Part shown: positions 1 through 5,814 of the stretch, piece after piece
Position numbering within the stretch: the stretch's first letter is position 1
Layout: every line of letters starts with the position of its first letter
Notes under the pieces: generated by a model
Told to the model about the DNA's origin: nothing
Database searches by the model: none
The model's input: the letters and a program-made list of their open reading frames with translations, nothing else
Program-made: the position numbers and the translations under genes
Assembly (NCBI GenBank): GCA_017537105.1
Contig: JAFWBZ010000359.1
Span: 1-7,173 of the forward strand
Direction: 5' to 3'
Length of the DNA stretch: 7,173 nt
DNA from: Clostridia bacterium
GTDB lineage: Bacteria; Bacillota; Clostridia; Christensenellales; Aristaeellaceae

Positions 1-146
1 CCACGGCATTTGCGCCGTCATTGCCCGAGGAGAGCATGAAGCCGTAGAGCAGGTCCCGGAAGGACAGTTGATCGCCGGGGAACACCGGCACCAGCGTGGA
101 ATCCGAGGGGATCTGCGCCGCCTGCTGGGGCACGATGACCGTCGTG
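1..146 (-). pseudogene. Inverted internal fragment of a peptidase S11 (D-alanyl-D-alanine carboxypeptidase) gene with the SGN motif
   Basis: Read on the minus strand, from about 146 down to 1, this stretch translates without a stop into sequence typical of the middle of DacA/DacF-type D,D-carboxypeptidases: TVIVPQQAAQIPSDST, a short link, then DLLYGFMLSSGNDGANAV. The SGN triad (codons at 28-20) is the second catalytic motif of the family. These enzymes trim the terminal D-Ala of peptidoglycan stem peptides outside the membrane. No SxxK motif and no start codon in a sensible place precede it. The fragment stops at the window edge, so its continuation, if any, lies to the left. It points head to head at the plus-strand KTG half of what looks like the same gene. 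I infer that the two pieces belong to one gene broken by an inversion or by a chimeric join near 131-146. The protein family call is firm; the cause of the arrangement is not. Confidence 0.8.
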
Positions 147-1139
147 CGCAGCGGCGAGACGATCAACCCCAAGGTGTACAACACCAATGTGATGCTCAGG
201 CCCGATTCGAGCTACTACTACGCGGACTGCATCGGCATCAAGACCGGCACCCACAGCCTCGCGGGCAACTGCTTTGTCGGCGCGGCGGAGCGCGACGGCA
301 TACAGATGATCTCCGTCGTGCTGAAGTGCCCGCAGTCCAGCCAGAAGTGGGTGGATACCATCCGCCTCTTCGACTACGGCTATACGCGCTACAAGGCCTG
401 CACGCTGGACCAGATGTTCGAATCCGCCCGGGACAGGATCGCCACAGTGATGGTCTCCAACGCCATCGAGACTGATCCCAGGGGCGGCGCGCTGGATCTG
501 GATGTGGCGCAGATCAGCAATCCGGACTACATCCGCATGGTCCCACTGGACGACGAGGAGGCCATGGAGGATGCCATCGCGGACTTTGTCACCCGCTCGA
601 TGCTCACCATCACCCACAATCTGGTGGCCCCCGTTTCCGAGGGCGAGGTGGTGGGCCAGTTCCGCTACGTCGCCCAAAGCGGCGAGGAGATCACCGCGCT
701 GCTGGTCGCCGGGCGATCCATCGAGGCGCAGCCTCCGAAGCTGACGCTCACGGACTTCTTCCCGTTCCTGAAGCACTTGCAGAATCCGCTGGTGCGGGCG
801 CTGATCCTGGTCGTCCTCGGGCTGATCCTGCTGCTGATCCTGGCGGGCATCATCCGCCGGGCGAGCCGCCAGCGCCACCGCAGCGAGATCTACGAGGTGC
901 GCCGGCGCGAACAGCTGCGGGAGGACCGGGAGCGCGAGCACCGCAGGCTGGACCGTCGCCGCCGGGAAAAGGCGGAGCAGCGTCGCCGTCGCCGCGCGCT
1001 GTACGACGACTATGAGGACGACGATTACGACGATTTCGATGATGATTACGACGACTACGAGGACGACTACGACGATGACGAGGACGACTACGAAGAGGTG
1101 AGCCCGCGCAGGCCCGGAAGGGCGAAGCGTCGCAGGTAG
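96..1139 (+). CDS. C-terminal half of a membrane-anchored D-alanyl-D-alanine carboxypeptidase (peptidase S11), 5'-truncated
   Basis: The family similarity starts near 135 (MTVVRSGE), runs through NTN and reaches the third active-site motif KTG at 240-248, in the context GIKTGTHSLAGNCFVGAAERDG, a hallmark of DacA/DacF-type enzymes. A PBP5_C-like beta domain follows (about 420-720). Then come one membrane helix (about 790-855, LILVVLGLILLLILAG), an Arg-rich stretch and an acidic Asp/Tyr/Glu tail ending in RAKRRR. The tail is probably cytoplasmic, because the Arg cluster after the helix fits the positive-inside rule. The SxxK and SGN motifs are absent upstream on this strand: in-frame stops lie at 45-47 and 69-71. 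The only early start, a GTG at 96, lies inside the inverted fragment and has no convincing ribosome site, so it is an artefact of the junction. As it stands the product would be inactive. Family members usually have all three motifs, with roughly 100 residues between SGN and KTG. Confidence 0.85.
   Translation: MESEGICAACWGTMTVVRSGETINPKVYNTNVMLRPDSSYYYADCIGIKTGTHSLAGNCFVGAAERDGIQMISVVLKCPQSSQKWVDTIRLFDYGYTRYKACTLDQMFESARDRIATVMVSNAIETDPRGGALDLDVAQISNPDYIRMVPLDDEEAMEDAIADFVTRSMLTITHNLVAPVSEGEVVGQFRYVAQSGEEITALLVAGRSIEAQPPKLTLTDFFPFLKHLQNPLVRALILVVLGLILLLILAGIIRRASRQRHRSEIYEVRRREQLREDREREHRRLDRRRREKAEQRRRRRALYDDYEDDDYDDFDDDYDDYEDDYDDDEDDYEEVSPRRPGRAKRRR
1002..1098 (+). repeat. Low-complexity GAC/TAC/GAG run encoding an Asp/Tyr/Glu tail
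   Basis: About 97 bases made almost entirely of GAC, GAT, TAC, TAT and GAG codons encode an acidic tail of about 32 residues (YDDYEDDDYDD-like units) near the end of the carboxypeptidase gene. The unit is an irregular 6-12-base motif rather than a strict tandem repeat, so slippage could change its length. It follows an Arg-rich segment directly after the membrane helix, which gives a basic-then-acidic cytoplasmic tail. Confidence 0.7.
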
Positions 1140-1193
1140 CCGCCGCTCGCGTCCCGCTTCGATTCCCTTGTATTCTTCTTGTCGACGGTGATT

Positions 1194-1241
1194 AAACATC
1201 CCCCTGTACGCCGATACTGGCAGTACAAGGGGGTGTTTTTT
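1194..1241 (+). terminator. Rho-independent terminator after the carboxypeptidase gene, touching the next start codon
   Basis: CCCCCTGTAC (1200-1209) pairs with GTACAAGGGGG (1223-1233), with one bulged A. The stem can extend inward through GCC/GGC (1210-1212 with 1219-1221) and outward through AAACA/TGTTT. It is followed by six T residues (1236-1241). This is a canonical strong intrinsic terminator, 55 bases past the carboxypeptidase stop. Only one base separates the T run from the ATG at 1243. Confidence 0.85.
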
Positions 1242-1242
1242 C

Positions 1243-1545
1243 ATGAAGTGGAAGCAGCTGCAAGGCGCCGTTCAAAGGTGCGCGGGCGGGATGCGCAGGC
1301 GCGCCTCCATGGCGTGGAGGTGGGTGCGGAAGCGCATGACCCGGCAGCGGGCGATGCGGCTCGGCTGGTATGCGTCCCTGGCGGCGCTGCTTGTGCTGCT
1401 GGGCGCGGCGTCCTACGGCTACCGGAACCGGGATGCGAAGTCCGTGCAGGAGGCCATGGAGGTACCCCGGGAGGTGATGGTCCAGAAGACACCGGCGCCG
1501 GAGTGGATTCCCGCACCCTCGCCGGAACCGGAGCGATACGTTTGA
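1243..1545 (+). CDS. N-terminal membrane-anchor part of a SpoIIQ-like M23 protein, ended early by an in-frame TGA
   Basis: This 100-residue reading frame has a very basic N-terminus (many Arg and Lys), one membrane helix at about residues 41-58 (WYASLAALLVLLGAASYGY) and a Pro/Glu linker ending in PSPEPERYV. It ends at TGA 1543-1545. After that single codon the same frame continues straight into a LytM/M23 domain, so I read the two pieces as one gene of 232 codons with a premature stop. The layout (cytoplasmic basic tail, one helix, linker, extracytoplasmic LytM domain) matches SpoIIQ-type proteins of sporulating Clostridia. The start is uncertain. ATG 1243 would use AAGGGGG (1227-1233), which is buried in the terminator hairpin. 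ATG 1336, preceded by GGAGGTGGG at 1316-1324 with rather long spacing, would still keep the membrane helix. If the TGA is real, this piece alone would be a short membrane stub without a catalytic domain. Confidence 0.7.
   Translation: MKWKQLQGAVQRCAGGMRRRASMAWRWVRKRMTRQRAMRLGWYASLAALLVLLGAASYGYRNRDAKSVQEAMEVPREVMVQKTPAPEWIPAPSPEPERYV
1543..1545 (+). other. Single in-frame TGA interrupting the SpoIIQ-like gene
   Basis: The codon series reads GAG CGA TAC GTT TGA CCG GTG GAG GGT. Both flanks are in the same frame and together make a normal membrane-anchor plus LytM protein. A TGG (Trp) to TGA change would explain it. TGA also ends the genes at 1938, 2312 and 5747, so general reassignment of TGA is unlikely. 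The base after the stop is C, a context known to favour readthrough. Confidence 0.75.
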
Positions 1546-1548
1546 CCG

Positions 1549-1938
1549 GTGGAGGGTGAGATCGTGGGGGATTACACGCCGGAGGAGCTGGTGTGGTCGC
1601 AGACCATGGGGCAGTGGCAGAGCCACGCAGGCCTCGACATCGCGGCGGGCGCGGGAGAGGCGGTGGTCGCCTGTGCCGACGGCACGGTGTCCGACGCCTG
1701 GCGGGACCGCCTGTGGGGCAACGTCATCGTGATCGAGCATCCTGGCGGCCTGCAGTCCACCTACGCGGGACTGAACACGCTGGAACTGGTGAAGATGGGT
1801 GACGCGGTGAAAGCCGGGCAGGTCATCAGCAGTGTCGGCAACACCGCGATCTGCGAGGCGGATCTGCCGTTTCACCTGCACTTTGCGCTGGAGCGGGACG
1901 GAAAGCCGGTGAATTTCGCGGAGCTCCTGGCGAGTTGA
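1549..1938 (+). CDS. spoIIQ: LytM/M23 metallopeptidase domain of the SpoIIQ-like protein (downstream part of the split gene)
   Basis: Codons 103-231 of the combined gene form a LytM domain. It starts at PVEGEIVGDYTPEELVWSQT and carries the zinc-ligand pattern HAGLD (His and Asp four residues apart) and, near the end, HLHF with the paired histidines. The core elements DGTV, GNVIVIEH, GDAVKAGQVI and GNTA are all in the expected order. All three M23 metal ligands are present, as in clostridial SpoIIQ proteins and unlike Bacillus subtilis SpoIIQ, which lacks the histidine. SpoIIQ sits in the forespore membrane and pairs with SpoIIIAH across the intermembrane space during engulfment. The GTG at 1549 would be the first available start after the TGA, but no ribosome site precedes it, so separate translation would depend on reinitiation or readthrough. 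The name spoIIQ is by domain layout only; another membrane-anchored M23 protein remains possible. Confidence 0.72.
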   Translation: MEGEIVGDYTPEELVWSQTMGQWQSHAGLDIAAGAGEAVVACADGTVSDAWRDRLWGNVIVIEHPGGLQSTYAGLNTLELVKMGDAVKAGQVISSVGNTAICEADLPFHLHFALERDGKPVNFAELLAS

Positions 1939-1945
1939 GCATGGG

Positions 1946-1974
1946 TTGCATAATGACGTGCAATGGTGTATACT
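1946..1974 (+). promoter_or_regulatory. Sigma-A-type promoter for the 99-aa gene (and probably the phosphodiesterase gene)
   Basis: TTGCAT (1946-1951) and TATACT (1969-1974) are separated by exactly 17 bases. Each hexamer has one or two mismatches to consensus. The predicted transcription start is near 1981, about 30 bases before the ATG at 2013. It begins just after the SpoIIQ-like stop codon, so it gives the downstream genes an entry separate from the sporulation gene. Confidence 0.75.
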
Positions 1975-2012
1975 ATCATTTGGATTATTCTATACAAATG
2001 GAGGATGCGTCA

Positions 2013-2312
2013 ATGCCGAGGCTATGGGCGAGGATCATCAACAGGCACAGGATTGAGCGGCAGGCCACCTATGACTGCCAATACAGCGAGGTGGAGGAGG
2101 CACTCACCGAGCTATGCCGGGAGTTTGACATCCCGCGCCCGATCTGGCTGGAGAAGCACTGCAGGGAGTACGAGGAGTTTCGCCGCACGCAGTTCCTGCC
2201 GGAGCACTTCATGGAGGAAGTGCCCTTTCAGAAGCTGGAGATCGAATACCTGGACGATGACGACCGGTCGCGACGCAGCCGTGACCCCAGAAATCAGTTT
2301 GACGGATTTTGA
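2013..2312 (+). CDS. 99-residue conserved-looking protein of unknown function
   Basis: The product starts MPRLWARIINRHRIERQ and contains a helical, acidic middle (VEEALTELCREFDIPRPIWLEKH), a segment rich in Glu, Phe and Arg, and the end EIEYLDDDDRSRRSRD. It has no signal peptide or membrane helix, so it is probably cytoplasmic. I recognise no named domain. The pattern of aromatic and Arg residues and the well-defined ends give the impression of a small protein family conserved in Clostridia, but I cannot name it. ATG 2013 is chosen because GGAGG (2000-2004) lies 8 bases upstream and a good promoter ends at 1974. The frame is open further upstream to 1935, but that stretch overlaps the previous stop and the promoter. 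The next gene starts 33 bases downstream with no terminator between, so the two are likely co-transcribed. Confidence 0.75.
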   Translation: MPRLWARIINRHRIERQATYDCQYSEVEEALTELCREFDIPRPIWLEKHCREYEEFRRTQFLPEHFMEEVPFQKLEIEYLDDDDRSRRSRDPRNQFDGF

Positions 2313-2345
2313 AGTGTCCGGATCGCGATACAAAGGAGGGCAAAT

Positions 2346-5300
2346 ATGAAGCTTGTAAAGAAGTCCGTGGGTACAGTGCTCGCTTTGGCTGTCCTTTTCT
2401 CCGCGGCATCCGGGTTCACGGAGCCCGGATTTGAGGAGGTCAATTCCCTTGTCTTTGAAGAAGTCGAAGAGATAGAGGCATTCGAGCTTCCGTTGGAGGG
2501 AGAAAACCCAGACCAAGAGTCGGAGGAGATCATATTGCCCTTGACGGAAGCGGAGGAGGGCGAAACAATCGCCCCGCTCCCCAAAGAAGAGGATGTGCCA
2601 GAGCTCTCCGGGGAGTCCACAGCGCAGGAGAACGGCGCCGAAGGCGCGTCATCCGATGTCCCTCCAGCGGAGGGGGCCACCTGCGGGAATTCGGAGGCGG
2701 TTGGCATGCCGGACGATGAGGCACCGTTGGAGGACGGTGCTGTAGAGGGTGCGGAGGATTCTGCTGAATCGGAAACAGTTGGCAATGAGGATGACGAGGA
2801 AGGGGAGGGAACCTCTGAAGCGCCAGAGCCGGTGCAGGTTCCAGTGCCTCCGATCCTCCGCCTGACGTTTGCCAGTCTGAGGATCGGGCAGGGAGAGAAG
2901 TACCGTCTGGAGTGCGAATATGTCCCGGAGGAAGGCGAGGAGGAAGCACCGCTGACCTTCGCGAGTTCCAATAAAAAGGTGGTTTCCGTTAGCGCAGACG
3001 GCGTGATCAAGGGCGTCAAGCGAGGCTCCGCCACCATTACCGTGCGTGGCGGCTCGCAGACTGCGACGTGCGCTGTCAAGGTTTTGCGCCCGCCAAAGTC
3101 CGTCAAGTTGAATGCCGGCAGCGCCACGCTGGGGTATGACGGAGTGCAAAGCGCGGGCACGGCTTTTCAGTTGAAGGTCTCTTTGCCCTCTGGATCCGGT
3201 TCTGTGATCTACTATTCCGGCTACGACCCCTCCGTCGTGTCCGTCGATCGGCACGGGCTCGTCACGGCCTGTGGAACGGGCAAGACCACCGTCACGGCCC
3301 GCACGTTCAACGGAAAGAAAGCCAGGATTGCGCTGACAGTCCTGCCGGGTCCGGGAGAGGTGCACATCCGGCCGGAGGTGCTGACGATCGGGAAGGGCGA
3401 TACCTACAGGCTTTCCGCCTCGATTCCCGAGGGAACCTTTTCCACAATTGCCTACGAATCCGACCATTCGGAATGCGTCGCGGTTCATGCTGGTACAGGG
3501 CAGATCACGGCGGTGTCTGAGGGACAGGCCAGTGTTCTTGCGCGCACCTTCAATGGCATGGCCGCGTCCTGCCAGGTCACTGTGACCGGCGCGCCGAACG
3601 GGCTGACCCTCTCCGCGTCCACGCGCCAGATGGGCCTCGGCGAGCACTATACGCTCCTTGCCACGCCGACGCTGGATGGACAGCCGCTGTCCGGCACGGT
3701 GAAGTATACGACGTCGAACAAGCGGGTGGCCGAGGTGGATGCGGCAGGCCACATTCGCGCGAAAAAGAAGGGAAGCGCGACCATCACGGCGGTGACGTGC
3801 AGCGGCGTTCGCGCGACCTGCAAGGTCAAGGTGGTCAGCGCGCCGCGAAAGATCTCGCTGAATCGGACCTCGGCAATCCTCGGATACGATGGTGCGCTGC
3901 AACTGGGCGAGTCTTTCGTGCTGTCGGCCAAACTCACCGGCGGCGCTTCGGCGATTCAGTATATGGGCTACGATCCTGGTGTCGTCTCCGTGGATGGGAA
4001 CGGGCTGGTGACCGCCGTCGGCATCGGCACCACGAAGATCACCGCCAGGACGTTCAACAAAAAGAAGGCAGTCTGCGCCGTTACGGTCCAGCCGGCTCCG
4101 GAGAGCCTGGGCTTCGCATCGGAGGGACTCCGCATCGCGGTGGGCCAGCGCAGCGCATTGAAGGCCCTGCTGCCCCAGGGGACGGCATCTTCCATCTCTT
4201 ACCGTGTCGCTGCCGAAGAGGTCGCTTCCGTCGGTGGCAACGTTGTAACAGGCCTTGCGGCCGGCGATACGGAACTGGAAGCATCGAGCTTCAACGGCGT
4301 GACGGCGCGCTGTGCGCTGACCGTGCTGCCTGCGCCTACAGGTATGGAGGTGACGCCGGGCAGCGCATCTGTGGGACTGGGCGAGAAGGGCGTGCGGCTG
4401 AACGTGCGGTTTGACATCGGCGATCTGGAAAACGCATGCACCTTCAAGAGCTCCAACACCCGCATCGTGAAGGTCAGCGCCAACGGAACGCTGACCCCCG
4501 TCAAGAAGGGCAAGGCAAATGTGACCGTGACCTCCTACAACGGCATCAAGCGGACGGTAAAGGTCAAGGTGGTCGCCGCGCCCAAGAGCGTGAGCCTGAC
4601 GCCGAAGCAGCTGATGCTGGAGCCGGGCGAATCCGCCGCGCTGAAGGCTGTTTGCCCCAAGGGCCAGAGTAGTGCCTTCTCATATTCCTGTTCTGACGAG
4701 AGCATCGCCGCGGTGAGCGCCGACGGACAGGTGCAGGCGCTCGTGCCCGGAGAAGCCGTGGTGACGGTGCGCACCTTCAACGGAAGGACGGCCTCCTGCA
4801 GCGTGCGGGTCATCGAGCCAGCGGCGGAGATCCGAATGGCGGACAGCATTGCGCTGGTCTCCACGCTCTATCAGGATTTTCCCATCGAGATCTTCGACGC
4901 GCAGGGCGCGCCGTATCAGGGTCGGCCTTCCGTGACCTTCGATCCCGAGGACCTCGGGTTTTACCGCGACGGAAAGGTGGTGGGCCGAAGGCCCGGCAGC
5001 GGTCTCATGATCGTCAGGGCCAGCGGCGTCGAACGCTGCTGCGAGGTGGAGGTGACCGGATACGGCTCCCTGTATCCCGCTCTGTCCATTGCCCATCGCG
5101 GCGCCAGCGGCTACTGCCCCGAAAACACGCTGGAGGCCTTCCAGAGCGCGGCGGCATACGGCGCAGACGGCATCGAACTGGATGTGCGCACCACGAAGGA
5201 CGGCGTGCAGGTCGTCCACCATGACGCGTCGTTCACGATCAAAAAGAAGAAATACAGGCTCATCGACTACACCTATGCGCAGTTGAAGAAGCTGAAGCCG

Positions 5301-5747
5301 AGCATCTGCACGCTGGACGAGGCGCTGGAGGTGATCGCACCCACTGGCCTTCAGCTGCACCTGGAGATGAAGAATACGGCGGACGGCAGAAAGTGCGTGC
5401 AGATCGTGCGGGCGCACGGCATGGAGGACCGCACCGTGTACTTTTCCTTCTACGATCCGCGGCTTCGTCAGGTCTATGAGGCCGAGCCGACGGCGTTTCT
5501 GGGCAAGTCGATCAACAGCCCGCCCACCATTGGAGAGGCGCAGGCCATGGTCCGCAATCTGCACCTGGGATTCTTTGTCTCCTACATGGGGACCACGCGG
5601 CAGTCTGACATTGAGGACTGGCACAGCATGGGCCTGAAGGTCTGCATCTGGACGGTGAACAATAAAAGTGATGTCCGCAGATTCTGCGAGCTCGGCGCGG
5701 ACTACATCCTCAGCAATTACCCCGATTACTGTGCCGAGGTGCGATGA
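2346..5747 (+). CDS. Secreted glycerophosphodiester phosphodiesterase with an N-terminal array of Big_2-type Ig-like domains
   Basis: The 1133-residue product starts at ATG 2346 behind AAAGGAGGG (2331-2339). Residues 1-24 form a signal peptide (KK, then VGTVLALAVLFSAASGF). Residues 25-167 are a low-complexity acidic linker rich in Glu, Pro and Gly. Residues 168-825 hold eight Ig-like repeats of about 80 residues with the Big_2 signature (S/T-x-x-x-x-V-x-x-V-x-x-x-G-x-v-x-a, then G-x-a-x-I-T, then FNG and a last strand). Residues 826-905 are a degenerate ninth domain. Residues 911-1131 form a GDPD domain with its key residues: HRG (917-919), PENT (925-928), E944 and D946 in IELDV, HHD (958-960), E1007 in HLEMK and WTVNN (1102-1106). 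These enzymes split glycerophosphodiesters into sn-glycerol 3-phosphate and an alcohol, using a divalent metal. No sortase motif or C-terminal membrane helix is present, so the protein is either released or held by the Ig repeats. Substrate is unknown; lipid-derived diesters or teichoic acid are plausible. Confidence 0.92.
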   Translation: MKLVKKSVGTVLALAVLFSAASGFTEPGFEEVNSLVFEEVEEIEAFELPLEGENPDQESEEIILPLTEAEEGETIAPLPKEEDVPELSGESTAQENGAEGASSDVPPAEGATCGNSEAVGMPDDEAPLEDGAVEGAEDSAESETVGNEDDEEGEGTSEAPEPVQVPVPPILRLTFASLRIGQGEKYRLECEYVPEEGEEEAPLTFASSNKKVVSVSADGVIKGVKRGSATITVRGGSQTATCAVKVLRPPKSVKLNAGSATLGYDGVQSAGTAFQLKVSLPSGSGSVIYYSGYDPSVVSVDRHGLVTACGTGKTTVTARTFNGKKARIALTVLPGPGEVHIRPEVLTIGKGDTYRLSASIPEGTFSTIAYESDHSECVAVHAGTGQITAVSEGQASVLARTFNGMAASCQVTVTGAPNGLTLSASTRQMGLGEHYTLLATPTLDGQPLSGTVKYTTSNKRVAEVDAAGHIRAKKKGSATITAVTCSGVRATCKVKVVSAPRKISLNRTSAILGYDGALQLGESFVLSAKLTGGASAIQYMGYDPGVVSVDGNGLVTAVGIGTTKITARTFNKKKAVCAVTVQPAPESLGFASEGLRIAVGQRSALKALLPQGTASSISYRVAAEEVASVGGNVVTGLAAGDTELEASSFNGVTARCALTVLPAPTGMEVTPGSASVGLGEKGVRLNVRFDIGDLENACTFKSSNTRIVKVSANGTLTPVKKGKANVTVTSYNGIKRTVKVKVVAAPKSVSLTPKQLMLEPGESAALKAVCPKGQSSAFSYSCSDESIAAVSADGQVQALVPGEAVVTVRTFNGRTASCSVRVIEPAAEIRMADSIALVSTLYQDFPIEIFDAQGAPYQGRPSVTFDPEDLGFYRDGKVVGRRPGSGLMIVRASGVERCCEVEVTGYGSLYPALSIAHRGASGYCPENTLEAFQSAAAYGADGIELDVRTTKDGVQVVHHDASFTIKKKKYRLIDYTYAQLKKLKPSICTLDEALEVIAPTGLQLHLEMKNTADGRKCVQIVRAHGMEDRTVYFSFYDPRLRQVYEAEPTAFLGKSINSPPTIGEAQAMVRNLHLGFFVSYMGTTRQSDIEDWHSMGLKVCIWTVNNKSDVRRFCELGADYILSNYPDYCAEVR
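2418..2846 (+). other. Acidic low-complexity linker coding region
   Basis: Residues 25-167 of the phosphodiesterase are dominated by Glu, Asp, Pro, Ala and Gly with few basic residues (for example EEVEEIEAFELPLEGEN and NEDDEEGEGTSEAPEP). It separates the signal peptide from the first Ig-like repeat and is probably disordered. Linkers like this are common in secreted multidomain clostridial proteins. Confidence 0.7.
2847..4820 (+). repeat. Eight tandem Ig-like (Big_2-type) repeats with an A-B-C-A-B-C-A-C order
   Basis: Approximate repeats by residue are 168-248 (A), 249-335 (B), 336-416 (C), 417-500 (A), 501-584 (B), 585-664 (C), 665-746 (A) and 747-825 (C). Type A has a GxGE start, SSN or TSN and KKGxAxxT. 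Type B has the LGYDG insertion, GYDPxVVSVD, GLVTA and TGKTT or GTTK. Type C has a P-x-G-T/Q-xS motif, lacks the LGYDG insertion and ends with a FNG strand. Repeats 2 and 5, and 4 and 7, resemble each other more than their neighbours. This implies duplication of a three-domain unit of about 750 bases followed by loss of a B domain. Divergence is large enough that the copies are not recent. Confidence 0.8.
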
Positions 5748-5781
5748 AGCTGTTAAAATCTCGCGCCGGGGCTGCAATGAA

Positions 5782-5810
5782 TTGACGAACCTGCGGTCCC
5801 GTGGTATAAT
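5782..5810 (+). promoter_or_regulatory. Sigma-A promoter of the T-box / membrane protein / valS unit
   Basis: TTGACG (5782-5787) and TATAAT (5805-5810) are separated by 17 bases: one mismatch in the -35 and a perfect -10. Transcription should start near 5817, just ahead of the T-box Stem I. It lies 34 bases after the phosphodiesterase stop, and I see no convincing terminator between them. Confidence 0.9.
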
Positions 5811-5814
5811 CCAA

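Noticed and set aside
131..146. Site-specific invertase recognition site at the inversion junction
   Set aside because: The inverted repeat has only 5-base arms, no second copy was seen and no recombinase gene is in the window.
1165..1200. Possible sigma-F promoter (GTATT ... GGTGATTAA) for the SpoIIQ-like gene
   Set aside because: The -10-like element has several mismatches and the spacing is short. It would also lie upstream of the terminator, so it cannot be supported from sequence alone.
18..1244. Long minus-strand open frame (408 codons) across the carboxypeptidase gene
   Set aside because: It is the antisense shadow of the GC-rich + strand gene; most of its Val/Ile/Leu stretch is the reverse of the Asp/Tyr tail. 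The real minus-strand coding signal at 1-146 is in another frame.
1543..1585. Selenocysteine insertion at the TGA
   Set aside because: A weak stem can be drawn from CCGGTG (1546) to a downstream CACGCCGG, but M23 peptidases have no selenocysteine at this place and the context fits a lost Trp better.
1935..2012. Longer upstream start for the 99-residue gene
   Set aside because: The extension overlaps the preceding stop codon and the -35/-10 elements, and has no ribosome site; ATG 2013 has GGAGG at the right distance.
2649..3902. Minus-strand open frames across the Ig-repeat gene (also 2294-3160)
   Set aside because: Low-complexity Ser/Pro or Arg-rich translations with no domain, opposite a well-supported gene with signal peptide and conserved domains.
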